Shown here: one piece after another, positions 27,099 through 38,605 of the stretch
How the letters are laid out: every line of letters begins with the position of its first letter
Numbering within the stretch: position 1 is the first letter of the stretch
Assembly: GCF_005116735.1 (NCBI RefSeq)
Contig: NZ_SWDB01000035.1
Span: 1 to 64,000, forward strand
Length of the DNA: 64,000 nt
Direction: 5' to 3'
Source: Thalassotalea mangrovi
GTDB lineage: Bacteria > Pseudomonadota > Gammaproteobacteria > Enterobacterales > Alteromonadaceae
Notes under the pieces: generated by a model
Seen by the model: the letters and a program-made list of their open reading frames with translations, nothing else
Databases searched by the model: none
What the model was told of the DNA's origin: nothing
Made by a program: the position numbers and the translations under genes

Positions 27099-28016
27099 TC
27101 ACGATAGGTTTTCTTTCTTCATAAGCCAGTTTTTCACAGCACTAGCACTCACCTCTGGCTTTCGCGCCCAGCGAAAGTGATCGGCACTGAACCCCAAATC
27201 ATCTGAGGTTAGGGTGATTTTTTCGATGCTGGCGTTCGTGTATTTGTCCAATACTAACTGGCTCGGTATTGGTGGCGCATAGATATCTTCACTAAACTGC
27301 AGGCTGAGAACATCCCCGGAAAAGTTTTTCAGCTGGTGTTCGAAGTCCTTGTCGACGCCTTTGGCTTTATAGGTATTGGTCTTAACCAGGTTGCGCCAGT
27401 CAAGCATCAGTTGCTGGCTCTCTTTGCCGGCAAATCCAGTGAATTCCCCATGATAAAAACCAAGTAGCTTATTCATCAAAGGAATACTGTGATACAGGCC
27501 TTGTAACAACAAGCCTGTTTTCCGGTCGAAGGCACGGTGATACGGAGATGCACAACCAGACAGAATGATTTTATCGACTTTTTCAGGGTGTAACGCGGTA
27601 AAACAACTGGCCAGGTGACCACCAAGGCTATGCCCCATCAGATTTAGTTGATTATCACCATGCTGCTGCATTAACCAGGAAGTGGCGACTTCAATATCAG
27701 CCAGATACTCTTTAAATCCGTAGTCGCATTTTCTGTCAGGACGCATACTGCTGTGGCCATGACCACGCTGCTCGAGTAAATAAACGGCGATATTATGTTT
27801 GGTCAGCTGTTCGGCAAATGGCCGATAATAACGGGCGGCCATGCCCATTGCCGGTAACAATAATAACGAGGCTTTGACGTCATTTTGTAATGGTAGGAAT
27901 GCCTCTACTGGTATCTGATACCCTGAATCACCATCTAATCGATGCAGCTGCCATTTTTGGCCATCGATAGAGCTGGTTGAAGTCTCAACACTTGAGGTGG
28001 TCATTGACGCGTTCAT
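27099..28016 (-). CDS. Alpha/beta hydrolase, lysophospholipase-like
   Basis: Cytoplasmic alpha/beta-fold hydrolase of 305 residues. The nucleophile elbow is GHSLGG in NLMGHSLGGHLASCF. A Gly-rich oxyanion segment precedes it (LLLPAMGMAARYYRPFAEQL), as does the HGHS motif of monoacylglycerol lipase-like proteins (EQRGHGHSSMRP). A His near the C-terminus (SADHFRW) probably completes the triad. The substrate is unknown. Its ATG overlaps the stop of the upstream acetyltransferase gene by one base, so the two are translationally coupled. Confidence 0.8.
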   Translation of the reverse strand: MNASMTTSSVETSTSSIDGQKWQLHRLDGDSGYQIPVEAFLPLQNDVKASLLLLPAMGMAARYYRPFAEQLTKHNIAVYLLEQRGHGHSSMRPDRKCDYGFKEYLADIEVATSWLMQQHGDNQLNLMGHSLGGHLASCFTALHPEKVDKIILSGCASPYHRAFDRKTGLLLQGLYHSIPLMNKLLGFYHGEFTGFAGKESQQLMLDWRNLVKTNTYKAKGVDKDFEHQLKNFSGDVLSLQFSEDIYAPPIPSQLVLDKYTNASIEKITLTSDDLGFSADHFRWARKPEVSASAVKNWLMKKENLS

Positions 28017-28507
28017 TAATCTTTCAGCATTTCGATATGGGGAATACCATCTTCGAGATACATGTCAGAAACACGAACAAAGCCGTGTTTGTTATAAAAG
28101 GCTTCAAGGTGCTCTTGCGCTGATATCTTCACGCTAAAATCCGGCCAGTATTGTTGACATAGCTGTAAGGCTTCACTCATCAATGGATGGCCCAGGCCTT
28201 TGCCACGATAATCCATATCGGTTGCTACCCGGCCAATGGCAACCATACCCGGATAGCATAGCCCTGGTGGTAAAATTCGAAGATAGGCAGCAAGGGGCAA
28301 TAAATCCAGTTCATTGCGCTTTCCATTAGAATCATAAGCCAGCAAGTGGATGACTTCTTTGTCGATATCTTTATTGTCGAGTTCCGGGTAATAACAGGTT
28401 TGCTCAACCACAAATACATCGACTCGGAGTTTTAATGCCTGATAGAGCTCGGCAGCGCTAAGTTCGTTAAAGTGTGTTGCCTTATAATGAATTGCAAGAG
28501 ATGCCAT
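28016..28507 (-). CDS. GNAT family N-acetyltransferase, ElaA type
   Basis: Acetyl-CoA-dependent N-acyltransferase of 163 residues resembling E. coli ElaA. It has the ElaA start pattern (LYQALKLRVDVFVVEQTCYYPELDNKD). The acetyl-CoA loop reads IGRVATDMDYRGKGLGHPLM, and the C-terminal part is EAFYNKHGFVRVSDMYLEDGIPHIEM. The acceptor substrate is unknown. It lies about 24 bases downstream of hisIE on the same strand, so it may be read through from the his operon. Confidence 0.85.
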   Translation of the reverse strand: MASLAIHYKATHFNELSAAELYQALKLRVDVFVVEQTCYYPELDNKDIDKEVIHLLAYDSNGKRNELDLLPLAAYLRILPPGLCYPGMVAIGRVATDMDYRGKGLGHPLMSEALQLCQQYWPDFSVKISAQEHLEAFYNKHGFVRVSDMYLEDGIPHIEMLKD

Positions 28508-28531
28508 TAGAATGATGAAACCAAATTCTTG

Positions 28532-29149
28532 TTAACGATGACGATTCTCTAATACTGCCATAACTTCGCTTAAATCAACATCCTGATCACGAAGTAATAC
28601 CAAGGTGTGATAGAACAAATCAGCGCATTCCTGCAAAAGCTCGTCACGATCACCTGTAGCCGCCGCTAGCGCTACTTCCACACCTTCTTCGCCGACTTTT
28701 TGCGCCGAACGCTTGGTTCCCTGGCTCAATAATTTGGCTGTATAACTGTCCTCTGGCTTACCAAACTGACGCTGTTTTACCACTTGCTCCAACAGTGATA
28801 AAAAGTGTTTTTGATTAAATTCCTGCTCTGGAAAACAAGAGTCATAGCCTAAGTGGCAAGTCGGCCCGTTGGGGCGACAAACAAGCAATAAGGAGTCTTT
28901 GTCACAATCGGTATAAATGGTTTGCACATCCAATGTGTTATTCGAGGTTTCACCTTTGGTCCAAAGGCGTTGCTTGGAACGAGAGAAAAACGTTGCTTTT
29001 GATATTTCTAACGTCTTGTCCAGTGCGTCTTTATTCATGAACCCTTGCATCAATACCGCTCCGGTATCGGCGTGTTGGATAATAGCAGGGATCATGCCTT
29101 GCATTTTTTCCCAGGCAAGTTCTGAAGCGTTGTCGAGAGTTACTAACAT
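28532..29149 (-). CDS. hisI: HisIE, phosphoribosyl-AMP cyclohydrolase / phosphoribosyl-ATP pyrophosphatase
   Basis: Bifunctional enzyme for steps 2 and 3 of histidine synthesis. The N-terminal cyclohydrolase part shows GAVLMQGFMNKDALDKTL, RSKQRLWTKGETSNN and the metal-binding CDKDSLLLVCRPNGPTCH. The C-terminal pyrophosphatase part has KVGEEGVEVALAA and ECADLFYHTLVLL. I chose the ATG at 29149 (205 residues): AGGAAA lies 6 bases upstream and the length matches E. coli HisI. An in-frame ATG at 29170 lacks a site. It is the last gene of the his operon. Confidence 0.95.
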   Translation of the reverse strand: MLVTLDNASELAWEKMQGMIPAIIQHADTGAVLMQGFMNKDALDKTLEISKATFFSRSKQRLWTKGETSNNTLDVQTIYTDCDKDSLLLVCRPNGPTCHLGYDSCFPEQEFNQKHFLSLLEQVVKQRQFGKPEDSYTAKLLSQGTKRSAQKVGEEGVEVALAAATGDRDELLQECADLFYHTLVLLRDQDVDLSEVMAVLENRHR

Positions 29150-29170
29150 ATTGGTTTCCTGATTTCGCAT

Positions 29171-31315
<2,145 letters not shown>

Positions 31316-31319
<4 letters not shown>

Positions 31320-32386
31320 AGCACACCTTTAGAACTAGGCAGTTCATCAGAGCTTACGGTGATAGCCTGGCCAAGCGCACGACCGAATACTTTGAACAGG
31401 CTCTCAACCTGGTGGTGACAGTTACCCTTCGACGTTGATAAGTGCAGGGTAATGGCCATGGCATCACTTAACGACTTAAAGAAGTGACTGACCATTTGTG
31501 TCGACATACCACCAACATGGTTGTCGGTAAACTCGGCGTTAAATTCAATGTGGGCACGGCCGGATAAATCCAGGCTGCATTCGGCGCGACACTCATCCAT
31601 CGGCAAGACGAAACCAAAACGGTTAATGCCACGCTTATCGCCAAGTGCCTGCCTTAGCGCTTCCCCCAGCGCCAGGGCGGTATCTTCAACACTGTGGTGA
31701 TCATCAATGTGCAAGTCGCCATCAACCTTACATTGCAGAGAAAAGCCACCGTGGGTAGCTATTTGATCGAGCATGTGGTCGAAAAAGCCAATGCCGGTTG
31801 AAATGTTGTTGCCGCCGCGCTTATCAAGGTTAACGCTAACCCGGATATCGGTTTCTTTGGTGGTACGAACAATCGTTGCCTCGCGCGGGCTGGTAAGTAA
31901 CAACTCGGCAATCGCTGGCCAGTTAAGGCCGTCGCGCTGGTATTGCAGGCCAGGAATTCCCATATTGGCAGCAAGCTGTAAATCGGTTTCCCTATCGCCA
32001 ATAACATAAGAGTTGGCAAAATTAATGCGGCGCTGTTGTAAGTAGTAGCTGACTAAACCCAGCTTTGGCTTGCGACAGCTACAATTGTCCTCTTCAAAGT
32101 GCGGACAAATTAGCTGGTCGGCAAATTTAACGCCTTGGGAGTTAAAGATCTCCAGCATTTTATTGTGGGCCAGGTCAAAATCTTGCTGCGGAAAGCTATC
32201 CGTACCTAAACCGTCCTGATTGGAAACTAGTACCAGCTGATAGCCTTTTTCCATCAGCGATAACAGTACTGGAATCACCTGAGGTTCAAGCACCAGCTTT
32301 TCCAGGCTATCGACTTGTTTATCGCTAACTGGCTCTTCAATTAAGGTGCCATCGCGGTCGATAAATAAAATATTATTGGTTTTCAT
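31316..32386 (-). CDS. hisB: HisB, histidinol-phosphatase / imidazoleglycerol-phosphate dehydratase
   Basis: Bifunctional enzyme for steps 6 and 8. The N-terminal HAD phosphatase domain (1-165) starts [14 protein letters not shown] with the nucleophile Asp. It contains the Zn-binding cysteines in [18 protein letters not shown]. The C-terminal dehydratase domain (about 170-356) has [32 protein letters not shown] and [15 protein letters not shown] metal motifs. The fused form is typical of gammaproteobacteria. It is separated from hisC by 56 bases. Confidence 0.97.
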
Positions 32387-32442
32387 GTTTATCTCCTTAC
32401 TTCGGTTTTCTTAATTCATTAAAAACGTTAAATTCCAGTTGG

Positions 32443-33579
32443 TTAGGAGAGTTTTTCGTTAAACGCTGCTAACAGGCGTGTAAATTCGCTTAGTTCCTGC
32501 TCAGAGCCAATCGATACTCGCAGACAATTCTCTAACGTTAACTGTTTCGATTGATTGCGGATCAAAACGCCGTTATCACTCATAAATGCAAATAGCCGCT
32601 CGCATGTTTCTGTAGCTGCTATGCGAAACAATACGAAGTTGGCTTTGCTGGTAAATACCTGCTCAATCCAGGGCAGCACTTTTAGTTCGGTGACAATTTC
32701 ATTCCTGAGCTCCAAAGTGCGTTTGATATCGCGTTGCAAGGTTAACGTTGCTTCACAGGATAGAGCACCACTGGCGATATCTGCCACAGGTTTGGCAATA
32801 GGATAAGGGGCAATGATTTTACTCATCATCTCGATAACCTGGGGATTGGCGATAGCAAAACCACAACGAAGTCCGGCAAGTCCAAATGCCTTTGACAGCG
32901 TTCTTAGAATGACCAGGTTTTCAAATTGCTCCAACAGCTCAACACATGAAGCTTCCACGCAATAATCAATATAGGCCTCATCAACTACGACAAGTGCTTT
33001 GCCTGAGAACATTTCCAGAGTGTGAATGATGTCCTGTCGATTGATTAAATCGCCCGTCGGGTTGTTTGGCGAGCAGATAAATACCAGCTTACACTGGCCA
33101 ACCTGTTGCTGCAGACCCTCTAAGTCCAGTTGCAATGCAGATGTTAAAGGCACATTCGTGGTGTTGGTCAGATGGCCTTTGGCACTAATGGCATACATGC
33201 CATAGGTGGGTGGGCAAATGACGATATTATCTTTGCCAGGCTCGCAAAAGGTACGAATTAATACTTCGATGGCTTCGTCTGCCCCGCGAGTTGCAAGCAA
33301 TTGCTCGGTTTTTACCCGAGCGTAATTGGCATAAGCGTTAATCAAAGCGGAAGGCTGAAAATCCGGATAACGGTTTAATTGTTCAATGGGCTGGGAGAAT
33401 ACCTTATTGCCACCTTGCTCATTAGCATTAAGCCAAACGGTACCGCCCGATTGTTCACGGCGTGCCGATTGATAGGCGACCATATCAATAACGTCTTTTC
33501 GGACCAGGTTCAGAATACTTTTGTTAGTATCAGCTAATGTCGTTTTGTTTTTTAGATTTGTATTCAGCTCGATACTCAT
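32443..33579 (-). CDS. hisC: HisC, histidinol-phosphate aminotransferase
   Basis: PLP-dependent transaminase for step 7, converting imidazole acetol phosphate to histidinol phosphate. The 378-residue fold type I enzyme has FICSPNNPTGDLI, the PLP-contacting Asp in VVVDEAYIDY and the Schiff-base Lys in LRTLSKAFGLAGLRCGF. The N-terminus is about 25 residues longer than in E. coli HisC before LVRKDVIDMVAYQSAR. It overlaps the hisD end by 4 bases. Confidence 0.95.
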   Translation of the reverse strand: MSIELNTNLKNKTTLADTNKSILNLVRKDVIDMVAYQSARREQSGGTVWLNANEQGGNKVFSQPIEQLNRYPDFQPSALINAYANYARVKTEQLLATRGADEAIEVLIRTFCEPGKDNIVICPPTYGMYAISAKGHLTNTTNVPLTSALQLDLEGLQQQVGQCKLVFICSPNNPTGDLINRQDIIHTLEMFSGKALVVVDEAYIDYCVEASCVELLEQFENLVILRTLSKAFGLAGLRCGFAIANPQVIEMMSKIIAPYPIAKPVADIASGALSCEATLTLQRDIKRTLELRNEIVTELKVLPWIEQVFTSKANFVLFRIAATETCERLFAFMSDNGVLIRNQSKQLTLENCLRVSIGSEQELSEFTRLLAAFNEKLS

Positions 33580-34922
33580 GGTTGCCTCCCCTCAGCGTTT
33601 TTAACCCTTGCATCATTAGCATCATTAAAACTGGCATCGGCATCGACTCGCAATGTGACGGCTCTTTGATGCGCATCCAGGCCTTCAGCATCGGTCAGCT
33701 CTATAATGGTTTGCGCCAGGCTTTCTAAACCAGGCTTGGTTAGGGTTTGCACTGTATAACGACGACTAAAATCTGCCAGCGATAATGAAGACGTTACTTT
33801 CGAATAACCGTAGGTTGGCAGCACGTGGTTGGTGCCACTGGCGTAATCTCCGGCAGATTCTGGTGAGTAATCGCCAACAAAGATGGAACCAGCGTTTCTA
33901 ACCTTATTAAGCAGTGAATCGGTGTCACGAACCTGCAAGCTTAAGTGTTCAGGACCGTATAAATTAGACACGGCTGCCGCTTCGTCCAGATTGGCACACA
34001 AAATTAACCGGCTTTGCTCGAGTGCCTGCTCGGCAATGTCTTTACGGGGTAGGGTAGATATTTGTGTGTGTAGCTCATTACTGACAGCTTCTATCATTTG
34101 CGCGCTGTCGCTTAAAAGAATGACCTGCGAATCCGGACCGTGCTCTGCCTGTGATAACAAATCAGCGGCTACAAATACCGGGTTAGCACCGGCATCTGCA
34201 ATCACCAGCAATTCCGAAGGGCCCGCTGGCATGTCTATGGCAAAGCCAGGGACTGCTTGCGATAATTGTTTTTTCGCTTCGGTGACGTATTTGTTGCCCG
34301 GTCCAAAGACTTTATTGACTGGCGCTAAGGTTTTCGTACCAAGCGCTAAAGCTGCAATAGCCTGGGCACCACCGATGCGATAAATCTCATTGATGCCACA
34401 GACTGAGGCGGCATAGATAATTTCATCGGCAAGGTTACCGTCTTTATCTGGCGGGCAAACCAATACCACGCGTTCACATCCGGCAAGCTTGGCAGGGACA
34501 CCCAGCATCAATACCGTCGAAGGCAAAGGTGCGGAGCCTGCGGGAATGTATAAGCCAACGGATTCAATAGGCTCGGACTTTAACTGGCAGGTAACGCCAG
34601 GGCGGGTTTCAACGATGATATCCTGAAATTGCTGAGCGTTGTGAAACGCTTTGATCTGTTCATAAGCCGTTTGAATCGCTTGCTTGCGCTCTGCACTTAA
34701 TGCGTTTACTGAACGCTGAACCTGAGATTCGGGCAGACGCAAATCATCAAGCGTCACCCGATCAAAGGTTTGGGTGAAATCAAGCAAGGCAGTATCGCCA
34801 TTATCGCGAACCGCATCGATGATATGTTTAACATTCTGGGCAAGGACCTGGTTATCTCTGATCGCAGGGCGAGCCAGTGTCGAGACTTGCTGTTGCTTAC
34901 TAAGTTGCTGCCAGATAATCAT
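33576..34922 (-). CDS. hisD: HisD, histidinol dehydrogenase
   Basis: Zn-dependent enzyme for the last two oxidations (histidinol to histidine, NAD-linked). The 448-residue protein shows the signature segment in IDMPAGPSELLVIAD and the catalytic Glu-His pair with neighbours in NLYGPEHLSLQV. The Zn-site region is SQAEHGPDSQVIL, and a C-terminal HQRAVTLRVD is present. It lies 2 bases after hisG, in the enterobacterial-like order hisGDCBHAFI. Confidence 0.97.
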   Translation of the reverse strand: MIIWQQLSKQQQVSTLARPAIRDNQVLAQNVKHIIDAVRDNGDTALLDFTQTFDRVTLDDLRLPESQVQRSVNALSAERKQAIQTAYEQIKAFHNAQQFQDIIVETRPGVTCQLKSEPIESVGLYIPAGSAPLPSTVLMLGVPAKLAGCERVVLVCPPDKDGNLADEIIYAASVCGINEIYRIGGAQAIAALALGTKTLAPVNKVFGPGNKYVTEAKKQLSQAVPGFAIDMPAGPSELLVIADAGANPVFVAADLLSQAEHGPDSQVILLSDSAQMIEAVSNELHTQISTLPRKDIAEQALEQSRLILCANLDEAAAVSNLYGPEHLSLQVRDTDSLLNKVRNAGSIFVGDYSPESAGDYASGTNHVLPTYGYSKVTSSLSLADFSRRYTVQTLTKPGLESLAQTIIELTDAEGLDAHQRAVTLRVDADASFNDANDARVKNAEGRQP

Positions 34923-34924
34923 GG

Positions 34925-35830
34925 TTACCTCATCATTTTTTCGATTGGTAACACAAGAATGGAGTTACAGCCTAAGTCTTTAAGTTGCTCCATGGTTTCC
35001 CAGAAAAAGGTCTCGGTACTGACCATGTGCACCGCAACTCTGTCGTCACGCTCCGCTAGTGGTAAAACCGTTGGTGTTTCTGAACCAGGCATTAAAGTGA
35101 TTACTTCGGACAGTTTGTTTTTAGGGGCATGTAACATGATGTATTTGCTTTCGCGGGCTTTCAGCACTCCCTGAATACGTGGCAGCAGCTTATCGAAGAT
35201 TTGCGCTTTCGTACCAGAGAGTGGTTTGTCACCGCTAATAAGCGCGGCCTTCGATGTGTAGATAACTTCTACTTCTTTAAGACCATTTGCTTCTAACGTG
35301 GTGCCGGTAGAGACCAGGTCACAAATACCGTCTGCCAGGCCAACCCGTGGCGCAACTTCCACTGAACCATTTAAGCGGCAGGTCTCAAAACGAATGCCAT
35401 GTTGCTGCGCAAATCGGTTAAGAAGGCGCGGGTAGGTGGTTGCCAGGCGCATGCCATCGAGAGACTGAATTCCTTGATAATCGATTTCTTCAGGTAAGGC
35501 GATGGACAGGCGACAGCCACCAAACTTTAGTGAGCATATTTTATCGTATGCACTGGGCTCACCATTTAGCTGGCGCTGCAGGGCGTGTTCTTCTAGCGTG
35601 TTATCGCCAACGATGCCAAGGTCGCAGACCCCGTCCATAACCAGGCCAGGAATATCGCTGCTACGAACCAACATTAAATCGATAGGCATATTGCCAACAT
35701 GAGCGAGGAGTTTGCGGTCGGCAAGTGAGATTTTCAGGCCGCAACGCTTAAATAAGTCTTGAGAAGAGTCGGACAAGCGCCCGGATTTTTGAATGGCGAT
35801 TCGTAATCGACCATTTTCATTGATTGTCAT
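34925..35830 (-). CDS. hisG: HisG, ATP phosphoribosyltransferase (long form)
   Basis: First and feedback-regulated enzyme of histidine synthesis; joins ATP and PRPP. The 301-residue length is the long form with a C-terminal regulatory ACT-like domain ([33 protein letters not shown]). The N-terminus is [12 protein letters not shown], with the PRPP loop in [14 protein letters not shown]. The ATG at 35830 with GGAG 9 bases upstream is preferred to an in-frame TTG at 35845. It is the first gene after the his leader and attenuator. Confidence 0.96.
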   Translation of the reverse strand: MTINENGRLRIAIQKSGRLSDSSQDLFKRCGLKISLADRKLLAHVGNMPIDLMLVRSSDIPGLVMDGVCDLGIVGDNTLEEHALQRQLNGEPSAYDKICSLKFGGCRLSIALPEEIDYQGIQSLDGMRLATTYPRLLNRFAQQHGIRFETCRLNGSVEVAPRVGLADGICDLVSTGTTLEANGLKEVEVIYTSKAALISGDKPLSGTKAQIFDKLLPRIQGVLKARESKYIMLHAPKNKLSEVITLMPGSETPTVLPLAERDDRVAVHMVSTETFFWETMEQLKDLGCNSILVLPIEKMMR

Positions 35831-35850
35831 GATTGTTTGCTCCAAATACT

Positions 35851-35882
35851 AAAAAACCCCGAAAAAGTGGACTCTTTCGGGG
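35851..35882 (-). terminator. his operon attenuator terminator
   Basis: Read on the minus strand: CCCCGAAA, a loop with an inner GAGTCCAC, then TTTCGGGG and six T. It lies between the his leader peptide and hisG. Upstream, CTCAG / CTGAG segments (near 35925-35940) can form alternative pairs, as expected of classical attenuation. Confidence 0.85.
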
Positions 35883-35943
35883 CATCTGCTTGTTGAGCAC
35901 TTACACTGAAAGGTCCAAAGCCTCTCAGCGAGTAACCTGAGGG

Positions 35944-35991
35944 CTAACCGTTGAAATGGTGGTGATGATGTAAGCTCAGGTTATTTAACAT
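35944..35991 (-). CDS. hisL: his operon leader peptide
   Basis: A 15-codon ORF encoding MLNNLSLHHHHHFNG, with five consecutive His codons. It is followed by a rho-independent terminator 60 bases downstream and then hisG. In enterobacteria, ribosome stalling at His codons during histidine shortage prevents formation of the terminator. The same mechanism is very likely here. E. coli HisL has seven His codons; five is fewer but still diagnostic. Confidence 0.9.
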   Translation of the reverse strand: MLNNLSLHHHHHFNG

Positions 35992-36055
35992 GTCTTTTCT
36001 AATCTCGTGTTAACGTATATGTATCGTTTAATGGTTCATCACTTTATCCAATTGA

Positions 36056-36061
36056 ATTATA
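36056..36061 (-). promoter_or_regulatory. Candidate -10 element of the his promoter
   Basis: A perfect TATAAT on the minus strand, 65 bases upstream of the leader peptide ATG. No good -35 is visible at 17 bases, so the assignment rests on position and the -10 alone. The remaining region to 36209 holds no recognised gene. Confidence 0.35.
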
Positions 36062-36209
36062 GAATTAGAGTGATTACTTGATGTTTTTATAACCATAATG
36101 CCTATTGCTAAGGTTCGTCAAGCATCGAAGGTTAACTTTTTGTGAATAATCTTATACCAAAACGGAATAACAGCTTACGATTCTGAAAATATTATCGGAC
36201 TTGAGGCGA

Positions 36210-36875
36210 CTATTGCCCATCGTCTCCTGGGGGGGCTATCTGTTCAAGATGATCAATATCGAACAGGACACCGGGGTCCTCAACGTCGACAAAATGTACC
36301 CGGTTGCCGGAGGTTTTTATCAACTGGGCGGCGCCCTGATCCTGATTCAGTTGGCTTAGCGGTTCTAAAAAGTTTGCAGGAAAGCAAACCGGATGACCGC
36401 TTTTACCGTCAAAACGCGGACGAATAATAGCCATTGGGTGTGCGTCAGCTTCGACGATGATTTGCCTGATGGTATGAGCCCGAATAGACGGCATGTCCCC
36501 TAAAAACACCATTAGTTGCCTAATTTTATTCTCAGCACCAATAAGATATTTTGCCGCAGTGGCTAAACTCACACCAAGCCCTACAGGGGTTTCTGGAGCG
36601 GCGACTTTATGTAATGGATAATGTTCCAGGAGTGCTAAGATATCCTCATCCTTGAAGCGATGTACCACCAGTACCTGCCTGAACAACGGCAAAAGGCGCT
36701 CAAGGGTGACCTGAAGCATAGGCATCCTGGTCGCATCATTGTTGACTTGAGTGCTGATAGGGTGCAGACGTTTATCGCTACCGAAACGTTTAGAAAATCC
36801 AGCGGCAAGCACCACGGCTACGGTGTCGTATTCTGCCGGTTTTAGATATGTATCACGGTTATCTGGGTTTGCCAT
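36210..36875 (-). CDS. MobA-like nucleotidyltransferase (MocA type)
   Basis: Predicted molybdenum cofactor cytidylyl- or guanylyltransferase of 221 residues. It has the nucleotide-binding signature VAVVLAAGFSKRFGSDKRL near the start. Later motifs are VFLGDMPSIRAHTIRQII and the C-terminal RPRFDGKSGHPVCFPANFLEPL. All are typical of MocA/MobA-like NTP transferases that add CMP or GMP to molybdopterin for the xanthine dehydrogenase family. The ATG at 36875 overlaps the end of the xdhC-like gene by 17 bases. No molybdoenzyme structural gene is nearby. Confidence 0.8.
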   Translation of the reverse strand: MANPDNRDTYLKPAEYDTVAVVLAAGFSKRFGSDKRLHPISTQVNNDATRMPMLQVTLERLLPLFRQVLVVHRFKDEDILALLEHYPLHKVAAPETPVGLGVSLATAAKYLIGAENKIRQLMVFLGDMPSIRAHTIRQIIVEADAHPMAIIRPRFDGKSGHPVCFPANFLEPLSQLNQDQGAAQLIKTSGNRVHFVDVEDPGVLFDIDHLEQIAPPGDDGQ

Positions 36876-37839
36876 TTCTGACTCGAATGATATCTGCCAT
36901 GATGGCAATAGCAATTTCAACCGGTGTTTTACTGCCAATAGGTAGACCGATTGGCGCATGCAGGCGTTCGAACTCTTTATCTGAAAAGCCGCAAATTCGC
37001 TGCAACCGTTCCTGTCGTTTATCGCTGGTTCTCGACGAGCCCATGGCACCGATGTAAAACGCCTTAGTCTCAAAAACGGTCATTAACCCAACGTCATCGA
37101 TTCTTGGATCGTGAGCCAGGGCCAGCACAGCGCTGCGCTCGTTGGCATATTGTTCGATAAATTCATCCGGTGAGCGCCACTCAATATCGACACCGCCTTT
37201 ATCTTTGGTAAAAGTCCAGCTATCGGCAAGTTCCTTGCGCATGTCGCAAAGCCTTACATCATAACCGGCCATAATGCCGAGTTCGGCGACGTGTTGAGTC
37301 ACCTGACCAACTCCCAGCAATAACAACGACCACACCTGTCCGTAGGTGAGAGAGATGGTTGTCTCGGTTTCACTGATAACCTGGGCCGTTTCATTAGCTA
37401 ACTCAATTAACTGTTTGTGACTGGTTTTTGAGGACAAATCGATGATTCGCTGGCAGGGTTTTTTAGCTTCCGCTTTGGCCAGCCATTGCTGTAAATGCTG
37501 GCGGTTGTCGGTATTTTGCAAAATGGGTTCTACCAACAAACGAATGGTACCGCCACATGGTAACTCTTTCACCACGTTGGTATCATCCAAGTGTTTACCA
37601 TACACAAAAATCTGATCGTGAGGTTCAAATTCACCCCGTTCCAGCATCTCGACGAAAGCGTCTTCCAGGCAGCCACCTGAGATAGAGCCAACCCGCTGGT
37701 TACCATCGGTAATGAATATCGAGCCAATCGGCCGTGGTGCACTGCCGTAGGTGCCGATTATCGTACACATCCAGAAAGATTTATGTTGTTCAAACCAGAC
37801 ATTGGCCTGTCTGAGGACGTCTAAATCCGTTAATTGCAT
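36859..37839 (-). CDS. XdhC/CoxF family molybdenum enzyme maturation protein
   Basis: Accessory protein that helps insert sulfurated molybdenum cofactor into xanthine dehydrogenase-family enzymes. The 326-residue protein has an N-terminal XdhC/CoxI segment (CTIIGTYGSAPRPIGSIFI; GSISGGCLEDAFVEML). A Rossmann-type C-terminal domain follows (LLLGVGQVTQHVAELGIMAGYDVRLCD; FYIGAMGSSRTSDKRQERL). The ATG at 37839 gives the normal family start (MQLTDLDVLRQANVWFEQHK). An in-frame upstream ATG at 37977 would add an atypical extension. It pairs with the MobA-like gene. Confidence 0.85.
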   Translation of the reverse strand: MQLTDLDVLRQANVWFEQHKSFWMCTIIGTYGSAPRPIGSIFITDGNQRVGSISGGCLEDAFVEMLERGEFEPHDQIFVYGKHLDDTNVVKELPCGGTIRLLVEPILQNTDNRQHLQQWLAKAEAKKPCQRIIDLSSKTSHKQLIELANETAQVISETETTISLTYGQVWSLLLLGVGQVTQHVAELGIMAGYDVRLCDMRKELADSWTFTKDKGGVDIEWRSPDEFIEQYANERSAVLALAHDPRIDDVGLMTVFETKAFYIGAMGSSRTSDKRQERLQRICGFSDKEFERLHAPIGLPIGSKTPVEIAIAIMADIIRVRNGKPR

Positions 37840-38082
37840 AGAATAGTCTTTATAAAAAAATTTTAAGGCCGCTGCAGATCGTCGCCAGTCCTTATGTTCT
37901 CTGCTAAGCATATGAGATCCCAACAAAACATACAATCCCACCACCGTTAAACTGAGTTGAAAATCGTTATAAACCAAGGCAGTATGAAATTTAAGCCGGG
38001 TTTTAATGAGCCGGTTTGCGAAAACCTAAATTCACGGAATGAGGGCATGCTCTCAGGAATTTAACCGGTGAGGAATAGCGAT

Positions 38083-38577
38083 ATGGAAGTAAATCTCTAT
38101 CTCAAACGGAACAAGCAAATACCCCCACTATGGCTGTTCTTAACATTTATTAGTTTAAGCGGTTGTGCCTACAAAGAAGTCACCCTGTCGCACCAACAAA
38201 CACAACGCCAGATAAGCTGTGTTGGTTTTTACGTGGACTGGCATGTGTCGGATCAAACCGTCGATTACATCAATATGCATTGTGCTAAGGCCCTGATCAA
38301 AAAAGGTTATCAGCTTGAGGATGCTCAGTTGCAGTCTGTGGATTTTACCGTACCTGAGCCACCACAAGGAAAAGAGTGGGATCAGGCGCTGGCGGCGCAG
38401 CTTTTTGAGCAAGGTCAATTGACCGAGCGAGAGTATGGCAATATTCTCGGTGCCCTCGAAGTTACTTACTATGATGAGATCGAACAGGCGAAAGCGTTGA
38501 AACGCAAAGGTGAGATTGATCAGGCACGTTATGAACAGCTCGTTGAACAGGCAGAAACTGAATTAAAAGGTAGCTAA
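38083..38577 (+). CDS. Hypothetical lipoprotein with SHOCT-like C-terminus
   Basis: Unrecognised protein of 164 residues. The N-terminus has a membrane-type signal followed by the lipobox LSGC (cysteine near residue 28), so it should be a lipoprotein. The C-terminal 45 residues include LEQGQLTEREYGNI-like and KALKRKGEIDQARYEQLVEQAE stretches, reminiscent of short oligomerisation (SHOCT) motifs. The ATG at 38083 has GAGGAA 7 bases upstream and is preferred to the GTG at 38068. Function unknown; it stands alone. Confidence 0.6.
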   Translation: MEVNLYLKRNKQIPPLWLFLTFISLSGCAYKEVTLSHQQTQRQISCVGFYVDWHVSDQTVDYINMHCAKALIKKGYQLEDAQLQSVDFTVPEPPQGKEWDQALAAQLFEQGQLTEREYGNILGALEVTYYDEIEQAKALKRKGEIDQARYEQLVEQAETELKGS

Positions 38578-38605
38578 ACTCGTCGTTCGGCACGGGTGTG
38601 AAAAA

